Assembly: GCA_038501195.1 (NCBI GenBank)
Contig: JBBPUQ010000002.1
Span: 434,001-498,000 of the forward strand
Reading direction: 5' to 3'
From: Nemania diffusa
Taxonomy: Eukaryota; Ascomycota; Sordariomycetes; Xylariales; Xylariaceae
Length of the DNA: 64,000 bases
This document shows, in pieces, positions 24,972 to 33,947 of the stretch. Positions within the stretch are counted from its first letter, which is position 1. Every line of letters starts with the position of its first letter. The position numbers were made by a program, and so were the translations under genes. The notes below the pieces were generated by a model that saw only the letters and a program-made list of their open reading frames with translations, had not been told where the DNA came from and did not search any database.

Positions 24972-25037
24972 TGTAACGGAGAAAAAACGACGCCGTTAAT
25001 ACTTCTGCAGTATTAACGGTATATATTGTACGCGACA
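24972..25037. repeat. Terminal direct repeat 2 of the miniature LTR element
   Basis: 66 bp, TGTAACGG...CGCGACA. It has the same 11-bp hairpin arms as repeat 1, with loop TCTGC. It differs from repeat 1 by one G/A and one C/T transition, which suggests recent insertion or light RIP. Confidence 0.85.
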
Positions 25038-25042
25038 AAGTT

Positions 25043-25645
25043 CAAAGCTCACATTTTACTTAGGCTTAAGTGGGCGCTTATAGATCAAGTTTTATTAACC
25101 TATGTGATTACTTTTAGGTATATAAATGTGTTAATTCAGAAGATGCTGAGCATTAGAAGGCCATAAGCTGTAGTTTATCTTAAACGAGTTCTTTATGTGA
25201 TATGTAAACCGTTCAAACCCTCTAGACTTAACACCCGTTGTCACGGTACTAAACCTCAAGGAGGTTAAGCCTACAGCACGGGCCTCAGCCAGGTCTATAT
25301 AAGCCAATAGGATAGGCTTCGTAGGTCTAGATAGAACTTCTCTCCTTGTGTAATAACAATAAGTCAATCTGGCAACACCAGCAGTCTGTACTGTGACACC
25401 CGTAGCATTGATGAATCACCATACAAGATAGGATCTGGAGCTTTAGACCACCATATACCTAAATCTGACAAACTACACTTCGTTCAATGTTCACTTAATT
25501 AATGTGCCAAGTTAATATGCTATAGTTTCGAGCTTAGAGAAGATGCCTTTATTTACATTCTTTAACCCAAAGTCTATCTACCTACACGACCTTAGACTAG
25601 TAAGTATTCTAAGATCAATTGGAATCTATGAACTTTCCGCCCTCC
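25043..25645. other. Intergenic, nothing recognised
   Basis: About 600 bp, mostly AT-rich, forming the 3' flank of the minus-strand propeller gene. A 78-codon open frame on the minus strand lacks domains and coding character. Confidence 0.45.
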
Positions 25646-27151
25646 TCATTTGGGAGGAAAATGATATAGTTCAAGGGGTACCTCAGCGAAGATAGCATCC
25701 AAAAGACCATCGCGACCATCAGACCAGACGACGTAGGCAAACTTATCAGTAAGAGCGATAAAAGAAGCTCGGTCGCCGGGTTGACCGTTTTGGCCCACGG
25801 GTTGCGATCTTTTCGTAATTTTTAGTGGCGTTGCAAAAGTACGGCCGGAATCAAAAGACACGGTCGAGTACGCGTCGAGGATGTTTGAGGAGTTGGTACG
25901 CCACATAACGCCAAGCACGCCCGTCGAGCCGAAATCCACCGCAGGACGCTGCGCATTGGGGGTTTGAATGACAGCCGGGCCGGTGAAGTGCTTCCCGGCA
26001 TCTTCCGTCACGTAGATCTCGAGCGTGAACTCGCGCGGGACCATTAGCGCGAACCGCCCAGTCTTGGTGGGGTCGGCAGAAACCCATGGCGTTGGGTCAC
26101 TAGGCAGACCGATGCCGGACTCGGGAATCATGGGACCGGTACCGTTCAGCACCAACTTGCCGTGGCTATCGGTGAGTGGTAGTGTCGTCCATGTTGCACC
26201 GTCGTCGCGGCTGACGTACATCTCCGGGTGACCTTCCAAGCCCTCGGCGGCGGAGGCGAGGATGCCATCGTGTACAGCAATGGACCGACCAGGAAATCCA
26301 CAGACGGGAGGGACGCTGGGTATTTGGTAATCCAAGCAATAGTTCATAGGGCCAGGGATAGTGTAGATAGAAGACCAGGTACCGCCACCGTCAGAGGTCA
26401 CAGACACGGCTGCCGGATACTCCCATGATGAAGCACCGTTTGCATACACCTTTCCGGTGACCTGGTCAACACGCAGTTTCGTAGCGCCTTGGATATACAT
26501 AGCTGTCTCCGATGGAGCGCTCCAGGTCTTGCCACCGTCAGTTGACTTGGAAAGCTGAGGGTGAGCGGCCATGTTTGCTTCCAGACCCGAGCCAACCTGG
26601 TTATTCAAGACGTAAAAGGTACCCTTGCGATCAGCGAAAACCTGAGGCTCGCCGCACTTTGGTGCGCTACCCAGCGGGTAGTCAGCCGTAACGTTTGTCC
26701 ATGTATAACCGCGGTCGAAGGAATAGGCTAGGAAGCAACCACCGACAGGTTCTAGTTCGGGTAGAGGGTAAAAGCGAGTGGATACAAAGACGAGGTTGTT
26801 TGGGTTTCGAGGGTTGACGGCAATAACTGGCTGGCCTTCGCGAGTACTATTGCTCCGGGTCATATCTACTTCTCGAATAGACGGCAATCCGCGCAAGCGA
26901 AGGCTGGGTGGAGCTTTGATAGTCCCAGCATCCATGTTGGAAGAAAGACTGGTTCTATTTTTGCCACACCCGAGGGCCTGTAAGAAGGACGTAGGTAGTA
27001 AGAGTAAAGAGAGTGCATAGGTGACGAGGACGGCGCCAGTCAAGACGGCAAGAGCTCGAAAAACATAGCTTTTGCGCCGCTGTCGTTGATCACATGGAAG
27101 CGGTAGCTCACCCATGGGCACGGCGCCCTTATCGTAGTCCGAATAGCCCAT
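25646..27151 (-). CDS. Membrane-anchored Asp-box (BNR) beta-propeller, sialidase-like fold
   Basis: Single exon of 501 aa from the first ATG (27,151). The open frame extends 90 bp further upstream, but only from a TTG. A short basic cytoplasmic N-terminus (QRQRRK) precedes a membrane helix (about residues 31-52), giving a type II, outward-facing topology. Six Asp boxes of the S-x-D-x-G-x-T-W kind follow: SFDRGYTW, STDGGKTW, TSDGGGTW, SRDDGATW, TEDAGKHF and SFDSGRTF. These are spaced 48-68 residues apart, as expected of a six-bladed propeller. Asp boxes are structural and occur in sialidases, sortilins and other glycan-active propellers. I cannot identify the arginine triad of true sialidases, so enzymatic activity is uncertain. 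Several N-glycosylation sequons fit an extracellular or secretory-lumen domain. Confidence 0.8.
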   Translation of the reverse strand: MGYSDYDKGAVPMGELPLPCDQRQRRKSYVFRALAVLTGAVLVTYALSLLLLPTSFLQALGCGKNRTSLSSNMDAGTIKAPPSLRLRGLPSIREVDMTRSNSTREGQPVIAVNPRNPNNLVFVSTRFYPLPELEPVGGCFLAYSFDRGYTWTNVTADYPLGSAPKCGEPQVFADRKGTFYVLNNQVGSGLEANMAAHPQLSKSTDGGKTWSAPSETAMYIQGATKLRVDQVTGKVYANGASSWEYPAAVSVTSDGGGTWSSIYTIPGPMNYCLDYQIPSVPPVCGFPGRSIAVHDGILASAAEGLEGHPEMYVSRDDGATWTTLPLTDSHGKLVLNGTGPMIPESGIGLPSDPTPWVSADPTKTGRFALMVPREFTLEIYVTEDAGKHFTGPAVIQTPNAQRPAVDFGSTGVLGVMWRTNSSNILDAYSTVSFDSGRTFATPLKITKRSQPVGQNGQPGDRASFIALTDKFAYVVWSDGRDGLLDAIFAEVPLELYHFPPK

Positions 27152-28048
27152 ATTCCGAAGTTGGGAATCAATATTAAGGAAAGGACGGAGTGATGAGGGT
27201 GGAAGGACACAATGTGTAAAGAAAATGTGAAGTGAAATCAAGGGAGCGGGATCATAGCGATCTTATATTCTTACGTAGTAGTTGAGTTGCTGTTCTCTAT
27301 GTCATTAAGAAGTGCCACACACTCGTACCATTTGTCGTTCTTAACCCCTGATCTTTACGAGGTACGAGGTCTTTACGAGGCATCGCCATCATGAACGAGA
27401 AAGGTAACAATCCGCAGCACTGACATGGATTAAAAGTTGGTAAACCGGGTAGATCGATTGCTAAGGTGCAGAAACCCGGACGAATGGTACCGTCGTGGTC
27501 ATATATTCATTGGTCAATCGTCCCCAACCCCTACAACGCAGTGGGGTTACCCGACTTCCACGGGCTCTATGACATTGAAGTTATAAGTGATTGGTTACTA
27601 TGAATGCAACTTTTGCGGGTACTGCCGCAGCGCTACCGTAGAAACATGTCCGAAGTTGTATTTGGAATTTGACCAAAATGTGTGGGATATAGCACCTCTG
27701 CTTATCACGGACTGCGAAGATCTTTTAGTCAGGTACAATAGGTACAGAAAGTAGCACTCAAGATAGATCTCCTCAAGTGGTATCATACAAGACTAAAGCT
27801 TGGAGGAAGGGGAAGCTCCTCCGATGCATGAACGGGAACAATATGTGCAATATTGCTGCCTGGGCGCTAGTACTCTGGTGGATCCTAGTTCCTATGTAGA
27901 TCCTGACAATTAGTAACCGTAATATTAGCTTTTATTACACTCAGCCTCCATTTGTATCGCTTTTTCTTAATAGGTACCTCTTAACTTCTCTACTTAGTTA
28001 AGCCAACGCATTTACCATCGACTCTTATAACCGTCTTAACTCTCCCAT
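27152..28048. other. Intergenic, nothing recognised
   Basis: About 900 bp upstream of the propeller gene. It includes that gene's promoter and a gene-free stretch reaching the first MITE. A minus-strand 62-codon open frame here shows no coding character. Confidence 0.45.
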
Positions 28049-28050
28049 TA

Positions 28051-28213
28051 TCCCTTTAACTGCGTTTTCAGCTCCATGACTTGGAAGTGGAGTAACGGAG
28101 TTTCTATATACCAATAAAAGTATTGTCCGAGACGAATATTGTTGTTTTACTGGGTACAAGAAACTCCGTTACTCCACTTACAAGTCATGGAGCTGAAAAG
28201 GCAGTTAAAGGAA
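28051..28213. mobile_element. MITE, 163 bp, about 55-bp inverted repeats, TA-flanked (copy 1)
   Basis: The left end (from 28,051) and the reverse complement of the right end (to 28,213) match over about 55 bp with about three mismatches, including the shared block CAGCTCCATGACTTG and GTGGAGTAACGGAGTTTCT. TA dinucleotides flank both ends (28,049-28,050 and 28,214-28,215), the duplication produced by Tc1/mariner-type transposases. The loop of about 50 bp has no coding potential. The core (ATATACCA...CCGAGAC...TTTTACTGGGT) recurs at 31,883-31,998, so this is a small family. Confidence 0.85.
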
Positions 28214-28279
28214 TAGCCCTCAGATTTTTAGTACTCATTGCAGCACAGCGAATACATTCTTATCAACGCAAATTCCAGA

Positions 28280-28978
28280 ATGACGTCAAATAACATTGCG
28301 GGGCAGGAAGAACCTACAACAAGCAGCGAATCCAACGTAAAAGAGGATGCACAAAGCGATGTAAACGAGAAGGAGATGAATGAGTGGCTGTCGACAATAT
28401 ACGAGCGCGGCTCGCGAAAGCCCATGAAGGAGATTCTCACGGCATCTTGGGATCTACCCACTAGCGATGCAGACGTGGGAAAGCTCAAAGCCGGGGTTAA
28501 ATCTCGAGACATGGACGACAAATGGGACATGCTAATCGAGGACCCGGACGAAAACGACAACATATCCCTCCACATCATTCGAAGCTAGTTACAGCAGGAG
28601 TGCTACATACTTCACATAGTTCCGAGACCAAACAGCGATACCTGCGGGAGTGCAAAGATCAAAAGCATCACCTAGGAAGGGAACAAGGGGGGTTTCTGAT
28701 GTGATGCAGAGCAGGCCAAGAAAGAAGCTGTGATTCTATCCCGGTGCCACCTCAACTGCGAGTTTGAGGCGCTCCCCGACTACCCGTCGTCAATGTTTTG
28801 GGATTCTAGTGCTTGCAAGAAGCTGAATGCGCGATAGGATGCTATCCTCTCCCTCCGAGAACAATTGATCTATATAGTTCCTCCGGAAGGCTATCGGGCA
28901 AACATGGAGTAGTTGCCTAATGTTAGGCTTGTTTCACAGTACCTTGAGCTTATTGTTGTTGGCACAAGGGCTAGATAG
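28280..28978 (+). pseudogene. Decayed coding relic with in-frame stops, RIP-like
   Basis: A frame starting at ATG 28,280 (or 28,238) runs 116 codons with coding-like composition, then meets TAG at 28,586. The same frame continues with clearly protein-like stretches, for example DAEQAKKEAVILSRCHLNCEFEALPDYP and LSLREQLIYIVPPEGYRANME. It is interrupted by TAG at 28,673, TGA at 28,697, and TAG at 28,835, 28,910 and 28,976. All of these can arise from TGG, CAG or CGA by one G-to-A or C-to-T change. No frameshift is needed across about 700 bp. I do not recognise the family. The acidic N-terminal part ends in DDKWDMLIEDPDENDNIS. Confidence 0.5.
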
Positions 28979-29659
28979 AATACGTACTCTCCAAACCCCC
29001 GAAACGCGAAACGCGAAAGGGCACCGAACTGTCGGTTGGGCCACTGTGGCTATCGTAGCGATTTCCCGTGTTTAAGTCTTTTTGGTTGAAAGCGGCTCGT
29101 CTTGGATATTATGGGCGTTCTGCTTAACACTGGGAGTATCGCCGAGCAAGGGATTTTGATCAACATGTTCTATCTTCGGGCCATGGTTGTCCCTCGAGGG
29201 TGGATCATTGCTGGTGGACAATTTGCCTCGAGGCTTATAGCTTCTCACAGGTCGCGTAAGGCGTTTCATTACGTGTATGTAAATGTCTTTGCTCTGGAAG
29301 AATGAACCTGCTATCAAAGACCTACACCTCACCCCCGAAATTGTAGTCTGACTGTCGGAGCTCCTGTGAACATTAGTAAGCCGATGGCCATCAAATCCAT
29401 ATTAATGGCGGTCCACTATTATTACTTCTCCGTTTGGTCCTCATTCTCGAGCAACCACACTCTTCTTCAAGTAGCGAAGGACGATGTGCTGCGCCTGAAG
29501 CCTGATCGTCGACGACATTTTCGGCGATATTATCTATGTGAGGTGTGTGAAGTTGCTTTTGTTAAAGTTTCAATCGCTAAGCTAGAAGAGGCCCTGTATA
29601 TTTTACTAGTTAGGCGGCAATCTAAAGGCAGGCGTACTGTTCTAGGATGCTACCCTAAT
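28979..29659. other. Probable continuation of the relic, not resolved
   Basis: Open stretches continue in the same frame as the preceding relic, broken by TGA codons. Fragments in a second frame (KNEPAIKDLHLTPEIVV) also look protein-like. No domain or boundary can be assigned. Confidence 0.3.

Positions 29660-29691
<32 letters not shown>
29660..29691. repeat. Homopolymer run of 32 G
   Basis: Thirty-two consecutive G residues between CCCTAAT and TATTGC. Such runs are rare in fungal genomes and are error-prone in sequencing, so the exact length is doubtful. Confidence 0.9.
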
Positions 29692-29692
<1 letters not shown>

Positions 29693-30169
29693 ATTGCTAT
29701 ATATAAATGATTACCTCTTAAATTAGCTGTGTAGAATTATCTTTAATACCGCATCATAGGTTGATACATTGTTGAATCATTTGAAATGCATCTCAGCCAG
29801 ACGTAACGCATGATGCGTTTATTCTATGCCAACAACTGTTTTACTGGAACGAAGCGTTTATCACACACACTACGCACTTTAGAGGACTGGCCGCAGCCAT
29901 ATCGATCACTTCTAGAGATTTGAAGCCAAAGCAACAAGTATTCTAGTAACGCAATGGTATATTTTGGAGTAGCAGGCCCCCGAAGGGGCTACTGTAAGAG
30001 GCAAGCCTATCTAAGAGAACCACTAGCTTCGGCTATCTAACTCAGATAGAAAAAGAAAAACTAGGCCTTGATAGCCTAATCAACCTATTCCCTATGTGGT
30101 CAGGTCGCCCGCACTGTCTCATTACATATCGAACTCTCTTCGGCTCATAAATGGTGTGAAGTGAATTGA
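29692..30169. other. Intergenic, nothing recognised
   Basis: Low-complexity and AT-rich sequence with short stems, such as the AGGCCCCCGAAGGGGC-like stem near 29,975. No gene is visible. Confidence 0.4.
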
Positions 30170-30890
30170 CTAGTGTAAATACAAACAGGGATTTACGCCA
30201 GCGCGATAAGCTCTCGGCGAGGTTTCTCCTTCGTCCAAACATAATCCATTAGGTATCTGATTGCTTGCATTGACACGTCGATACACCGTCATCTGCCCCA
30301 TGTTCAATTTCTCAACAAGCAAGAAGTTGTACCACCGGTCTAGAGGCAAGTTAGGATTACCATATGGGCTCGGGGCCAAAACTGTGCTAACAGCAATAAA
30401 CGGTAGGTGAGATAGCTGCCTGGTGCGCTAATCAACCTCAAGCTCTACCTCTCCACGTTTCTTGTCGCCAGGGAACATGAGGTAGTTCAAGTTATTTCGT
30501 GGCGTTTTAATTTGATAGAGGCCGATTCTCTTGCCAGAAGTAGAGACCCGAGTCGACAGAGGCTTTTTACTGACGATACACTCGGTTATACTGGTGCAGA
30601 AGGTGAGAATGTGACCAATAGGAGGGCCGGTGACGCCTGAATTCATTAGGCTATAAAGTCGACTTATGTCACGATCGGGGTTCTCCGGGGGCGTAACGTG
30701 AGATTGAATAGAGCAAGGTTCAGAGACTTCGCGGCGTTTCTTGCTCAAAATTACGTTTCCTTCTTGAGTCATGTTGTATACGGTGAGGAGAGGCTTGTAG
30801 CCGATGCTCAGATCCGCGGGGCTAGATCGCCCATGGAGTGCACTTTTTAGCTGATGTTCCAATGTGATCCCGATATCCCTGGGGCGGACA
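30170..30890 (-). pseudogene. Coding relic with one in-frame amber stop
   Basis: On the minus strand a frame runs from about 30,890 (LDVRPRDIGITLEH...) through a protein-like segment ending NYLMFPGDKKRGEVELEVD. It meets TAG at 30,430-30,428 and then continues in the same frame through PSPYGNPNLPLDRWYNFLLVEKLNMGQMTVYRRVN to a stop near 30,170. The reading resumes without a frameshift, and the stop is one transition from CAG or TGG, so a RIP-type nonsense mutation is likely. A splice acceptor (TTTCTAG) lies just upstream of about 30,890, so a 5' exon may be missing. The family is not recognised. Confidence 0.45.
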
Positions 30891-31560
30891 TCTAGAAATA
30901 GTAGTTAGGGCTCCTCGTCATCAAGTATTTAGGACCTACCTATATGTCGGTATCAGTATCGGGGAGCCTGTGATATGAACACCCATTTACTCCCTATTCT
31001 AGGTTGTGATACTGTTCTAGGTGCTACCCAGAAGCCACATGCTTTTTGCATGGAATATAAAGGGGAAGTCAATGGACTCGTGTTATTTTGCTGGCGAAAA
31101 CTTTTCGCCCTGAAGAGTGCGCAGAATTGTTCTGCTTTATAGAGCTGGCAGTTCTACAAGCTAATATGGCATATGGACCACTGTTGGAAGGATAGGAAAT
31201 ATAGCGTGATTGTATGCTTTGGCTTTTTTTTGGCGGTGTTCAGCCATGGCCTGAAGTTTTTATCGAGGTCCAGTCAGATATATTATACCTGGGCATTTTA
31301 GAAGTGATATAAATTGCCTCGGAAATAAAAACGAGGTATTGGGAGGTCTAGGTATCTTGTATATCGCCAACTCCTGCACAATTCCATCCCTTCAGTCTCA
31401 TATGCTGCAAGACTTAGTATACCCTAGACCCAAACTTCATTCCTTGTGCTTAGTGCTTCTGCAACGCAGAAGGATTGTATTGTAGATACCAAATCGATTG
31501 AGATGGTGATGCAGTGTGAACAGGGGGTGAGATTGATTGGTATTGCACTGAATTCTTTGT
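30891..31560. other. Intergenic, nothing recognised
   Basis: About 670 bp without coding or repeat structure that I can support. Confidence 0.45.
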
Positions 31561-31564
31561 TTTG

Positions 31565-31882
31565 CTATATAAGAAGCCTACCCAGCGCCGCACACAAGCA
31601 AGGTAATTACTTGACTGTTTGCTAATTAATTGAGCCAAGTTACTCAAACCAATTGATTTTAAATAATTAACAAAGCAAACAATAGTTTTATTTTGTTTGT
31701 TGTTTAATAATTACTTGCAAGTATTTTTCTCAATTTGTTGGATGTCTTTTTAGTTGAAAAAATGCTTCTTTTTCAGGTAGGCTGGGTAGTAGCCACCTCC
31801 TTGGCCACACACTTAGCCACACACTCAGCCACACAATTAGCCACTTCCCGAGCCACTAACCCAGCCACCAACCTAGCTACTT
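31565..31882. repeat. AT-rich foldback plus (agCCAC)n degenerate minisatellite
   Basis: CTACCCAGC near 31,573 and GCTGGGTAG near 31,783 form a short inverted pair around an AT-rich segment. That segment has internal self-complementary parts (TGTTTGCTAATTAATT against AATTAACAAAGCAAACA). From about 31,790 to 31,880 the motif (T)TAGCCACNCA repeats about eight times with drift. No coding function is evident; the ATHLATHSATQLATS open frame is only a reading of the repeat. Confidence 0.5.
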
Positions 31883-31998
31883 ACATCTATATGTGGAGTA
31901 ACTGCATATCTGGATATACCAGTTCAATTATTATCCGAGACTGGGATTATTGTTTTATTGGGTTTTTATGTAATAAGCCATTTAACTCCACATCTACT
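31883..31998. mobile_element. Related MITE (copy 2), diverged
   Basis: The outer parts are inverted repeats (TATGTGGAGTAA on the left; TTAACTCCACATCTA on the right). The interior matches copy 1 in order: ATATACCA, then CCGAGAC, then TTGTTTTATTGGGT. It is shorter and more diverged than 28,051-28,213, so the two were not generated by a recent local event. Confidence 0.65.
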
Positions 31999-33947
31999 CT
32001 AAGGAATAACATTTGGTAACTTACGTCATTACTTGATCAATTGATTGATCAAGGCACACAATAGATTCAGCCAGGTCAGCCAAAACAAGTTAAGAGGGCT
32101 ATTACTTGACTTTTTTGGAAGTGCTAAGATGGCTCTGGCTAGACCTCTAGAGTGCGGGTCGTTTACGCGGACCGTTTCAATGACTGATAAAGCCGAGCAA
32201 AGCTCCCATCGAGGTTTCACCGGCCACATCGACACCGAGATACCACGCTTTTAACATTATCTATAGGTATTAGATGCGCGAGAGAACCAACGCTGTATAG
32301 AAATATTTGTGCAATGAATCTTTTTTTAGAGTATAGGGACATTGTCAACTATTAATATCGATGCGGGGTCGAGGCGCAACTGGCAGCGGGGCGTCCCCCC
32401 CTTCCGCCAGCTGCCAAGATGCCTCACCGCTGCTATATAAGAGGCACCCATCATTAGAGCTTCTTCATTTCTTCATGAAGATGAACGAATCCACCCCATG
32501 CGTTCATGTATCCCGCGGTATTTTGACCACATTTCCTAAGTTGAAAACTACTTCTTGTTTCACTACATAAATTAAACGCAGGTAGGGAACCATTAAACGA
32601 GCGGTGTGGCCTTGAGTAAGGCTCTGTTTATATCCGAAGTATAAGTCTATTCGGTCGTTGTCAGTTGGGAATTTCGTCTCGGTACCGACAATCCTTCAAC
32701 ACAAAGCCAAGCCCCGATAGCCCCCAAAAGATGACTGACTTTCGTCCTTTTTAAAAGGTCTATGCATGCTCTGGCAGGCACAGCCAATTATTATACAATC
32801 CAGGGATCATCTGGTACACTTGTTCTGCCTTTTTGTAGCCTTTCTACAATGACTCCCGGGTGTTTCCCCCCCAAGCGTGCATACCCCACTTAGAATCATG
32901 CTTCCAGCCTCATTTCTCTTTTTGCTCTCTCTTTTTCACGGCCGATGTCTTGCATGTGGAACATCAACCCTGTCTCGGTGGCAAAGAGAAGACATCTTTT
33001 TACAGCGAACGTCAATGATCCTACCATCGTCTCCAACCTTTTTTTGCCTCCGTCGCTTACAGGCGTGATTTATCAGTAAACCCCATTTCAACGAGTGTCA
33101 CCTCAGCACGAATCTGCAATAATGTCGTAATAGATAGGTTCAAGGAAAGGAAAAAGAAAGAATCGAACAAGTATTAGATACATAGCAGAATTCATGTCTC
33201 CAATGCAAATGATTGTGACATTCTGCCAGTTAGCTACACGATGGCCCGGCAGTGGCTGACTGTCATTTCGGTTAGAGGGTATTATGCGGATAATGAAAAG
33301 TGACCTTCTAAAGGGTGTCTGAGCTGCGGGGTCCTGTTCTACCTAACTACCTACAGGTCCTTTTCTAAGCCTTCGTACGTCGTATCAGAGCCTGGTTAAC
33401 AACATCCATCGTATCAAATCACTTGCTATGGGCTAAACTAAGTATCAAGCGTGTGATTCCGCCTCTGAGCGTGATCTCCAATATTCCAAAATCGAAAGAG
33501 TTTTAGGAGGTGAGGAAATGGGATAGGTCAGATAAGGAATACAACATACAACAAGGGGAATGGGGTTAGAAATGCTGTGTGTCCGGACGGAGCTGTTGAA
33601 TCCTCTTTTTTTGGATAGTGGTAGTGTGTTGGGTGTGGTATAAAAGTCATTGTACCTAGGTATCCCGGTTTTGAATGGGCCAAGCATCACCCCAATAGGT
33701 CGTATCCAAACATCGCACAGCCTACATCACATTCCGCCACTCACGAGGTTGCATCTGCGTCCTTGCAGATTTACCCCTTGGTACCGCGAATTACGTCGTC
33801 AATATAACCCCAAGTATGGCCTGTTTCACTACCATGTGCCGTCTCCTGATGCTCTGGCTGTTTCTCGCCTTCACAGCCTGTCTCAGTCAGCCTACCCGCC
33901 AGGATACTAGGAGCTCCAAGCAATATCGAAACTGCAAAGCTACCACC
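31999..33947. other. Gene-poor intergenic region
   Basis: About 1.9 kb up to the GMC oxidoreductase start. Small open frames occur, including one at 32,877 with a hydrophobic start, but none has coding character, splice partners or a recognisable domain. The last few hundred bases are the promoter of the downstream gene. Confidence 0.45.

Larger units (their letters stand above)
24655..25037 (-). mobile_element. 383-bp TRIM-like miniature LTR element with tRNA-Met-like sequence
   Basis: Two 66-bp direct repeats, 24,655-24,720 and 24,972-25,037, differ at only two positions, and each starts TGT and ends ACA. The unit is flanked by a perfect 5-bp duplication, AAGTT (24,650-24,654 and 25,038-25,042). 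These are LTR and target-site hallmarks at very small scale. On the plus strand, AAGAGCG followed by GGTCTCATAAC directly abuts the right repeat. This resembles the D-arm and anticodon arm of tRNA-Met. Read on the minus strand it would be a primer-binding site next to the 5' LTR, for half-tRNA priming as in Copia. A G6 run beside the other repeat could be the polypurine tract. There is no coding capacity, so it would depend on another element. Confidence 0.78.

Noticed and set aside
29366..29710. 114-codon open frame ending in poly-Gly
   Set aside because: It starts at GTG and ends by translating the G homopolymer. There is no domain, and it is at best part of a decayed relic.
31735..32019. 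94-codon open frame with ATHLATHSATQ repeats
   Set aside because: It is a reading of the TAGCCAC minisatellite and the adjoining MITE, not a protein gene.
32877..33068. Small open frame with signal-peptide-like start
   Set aside because: A hydrophobic start alone is weak. There is no cysteine pattern, no splice partners and no coding composition.
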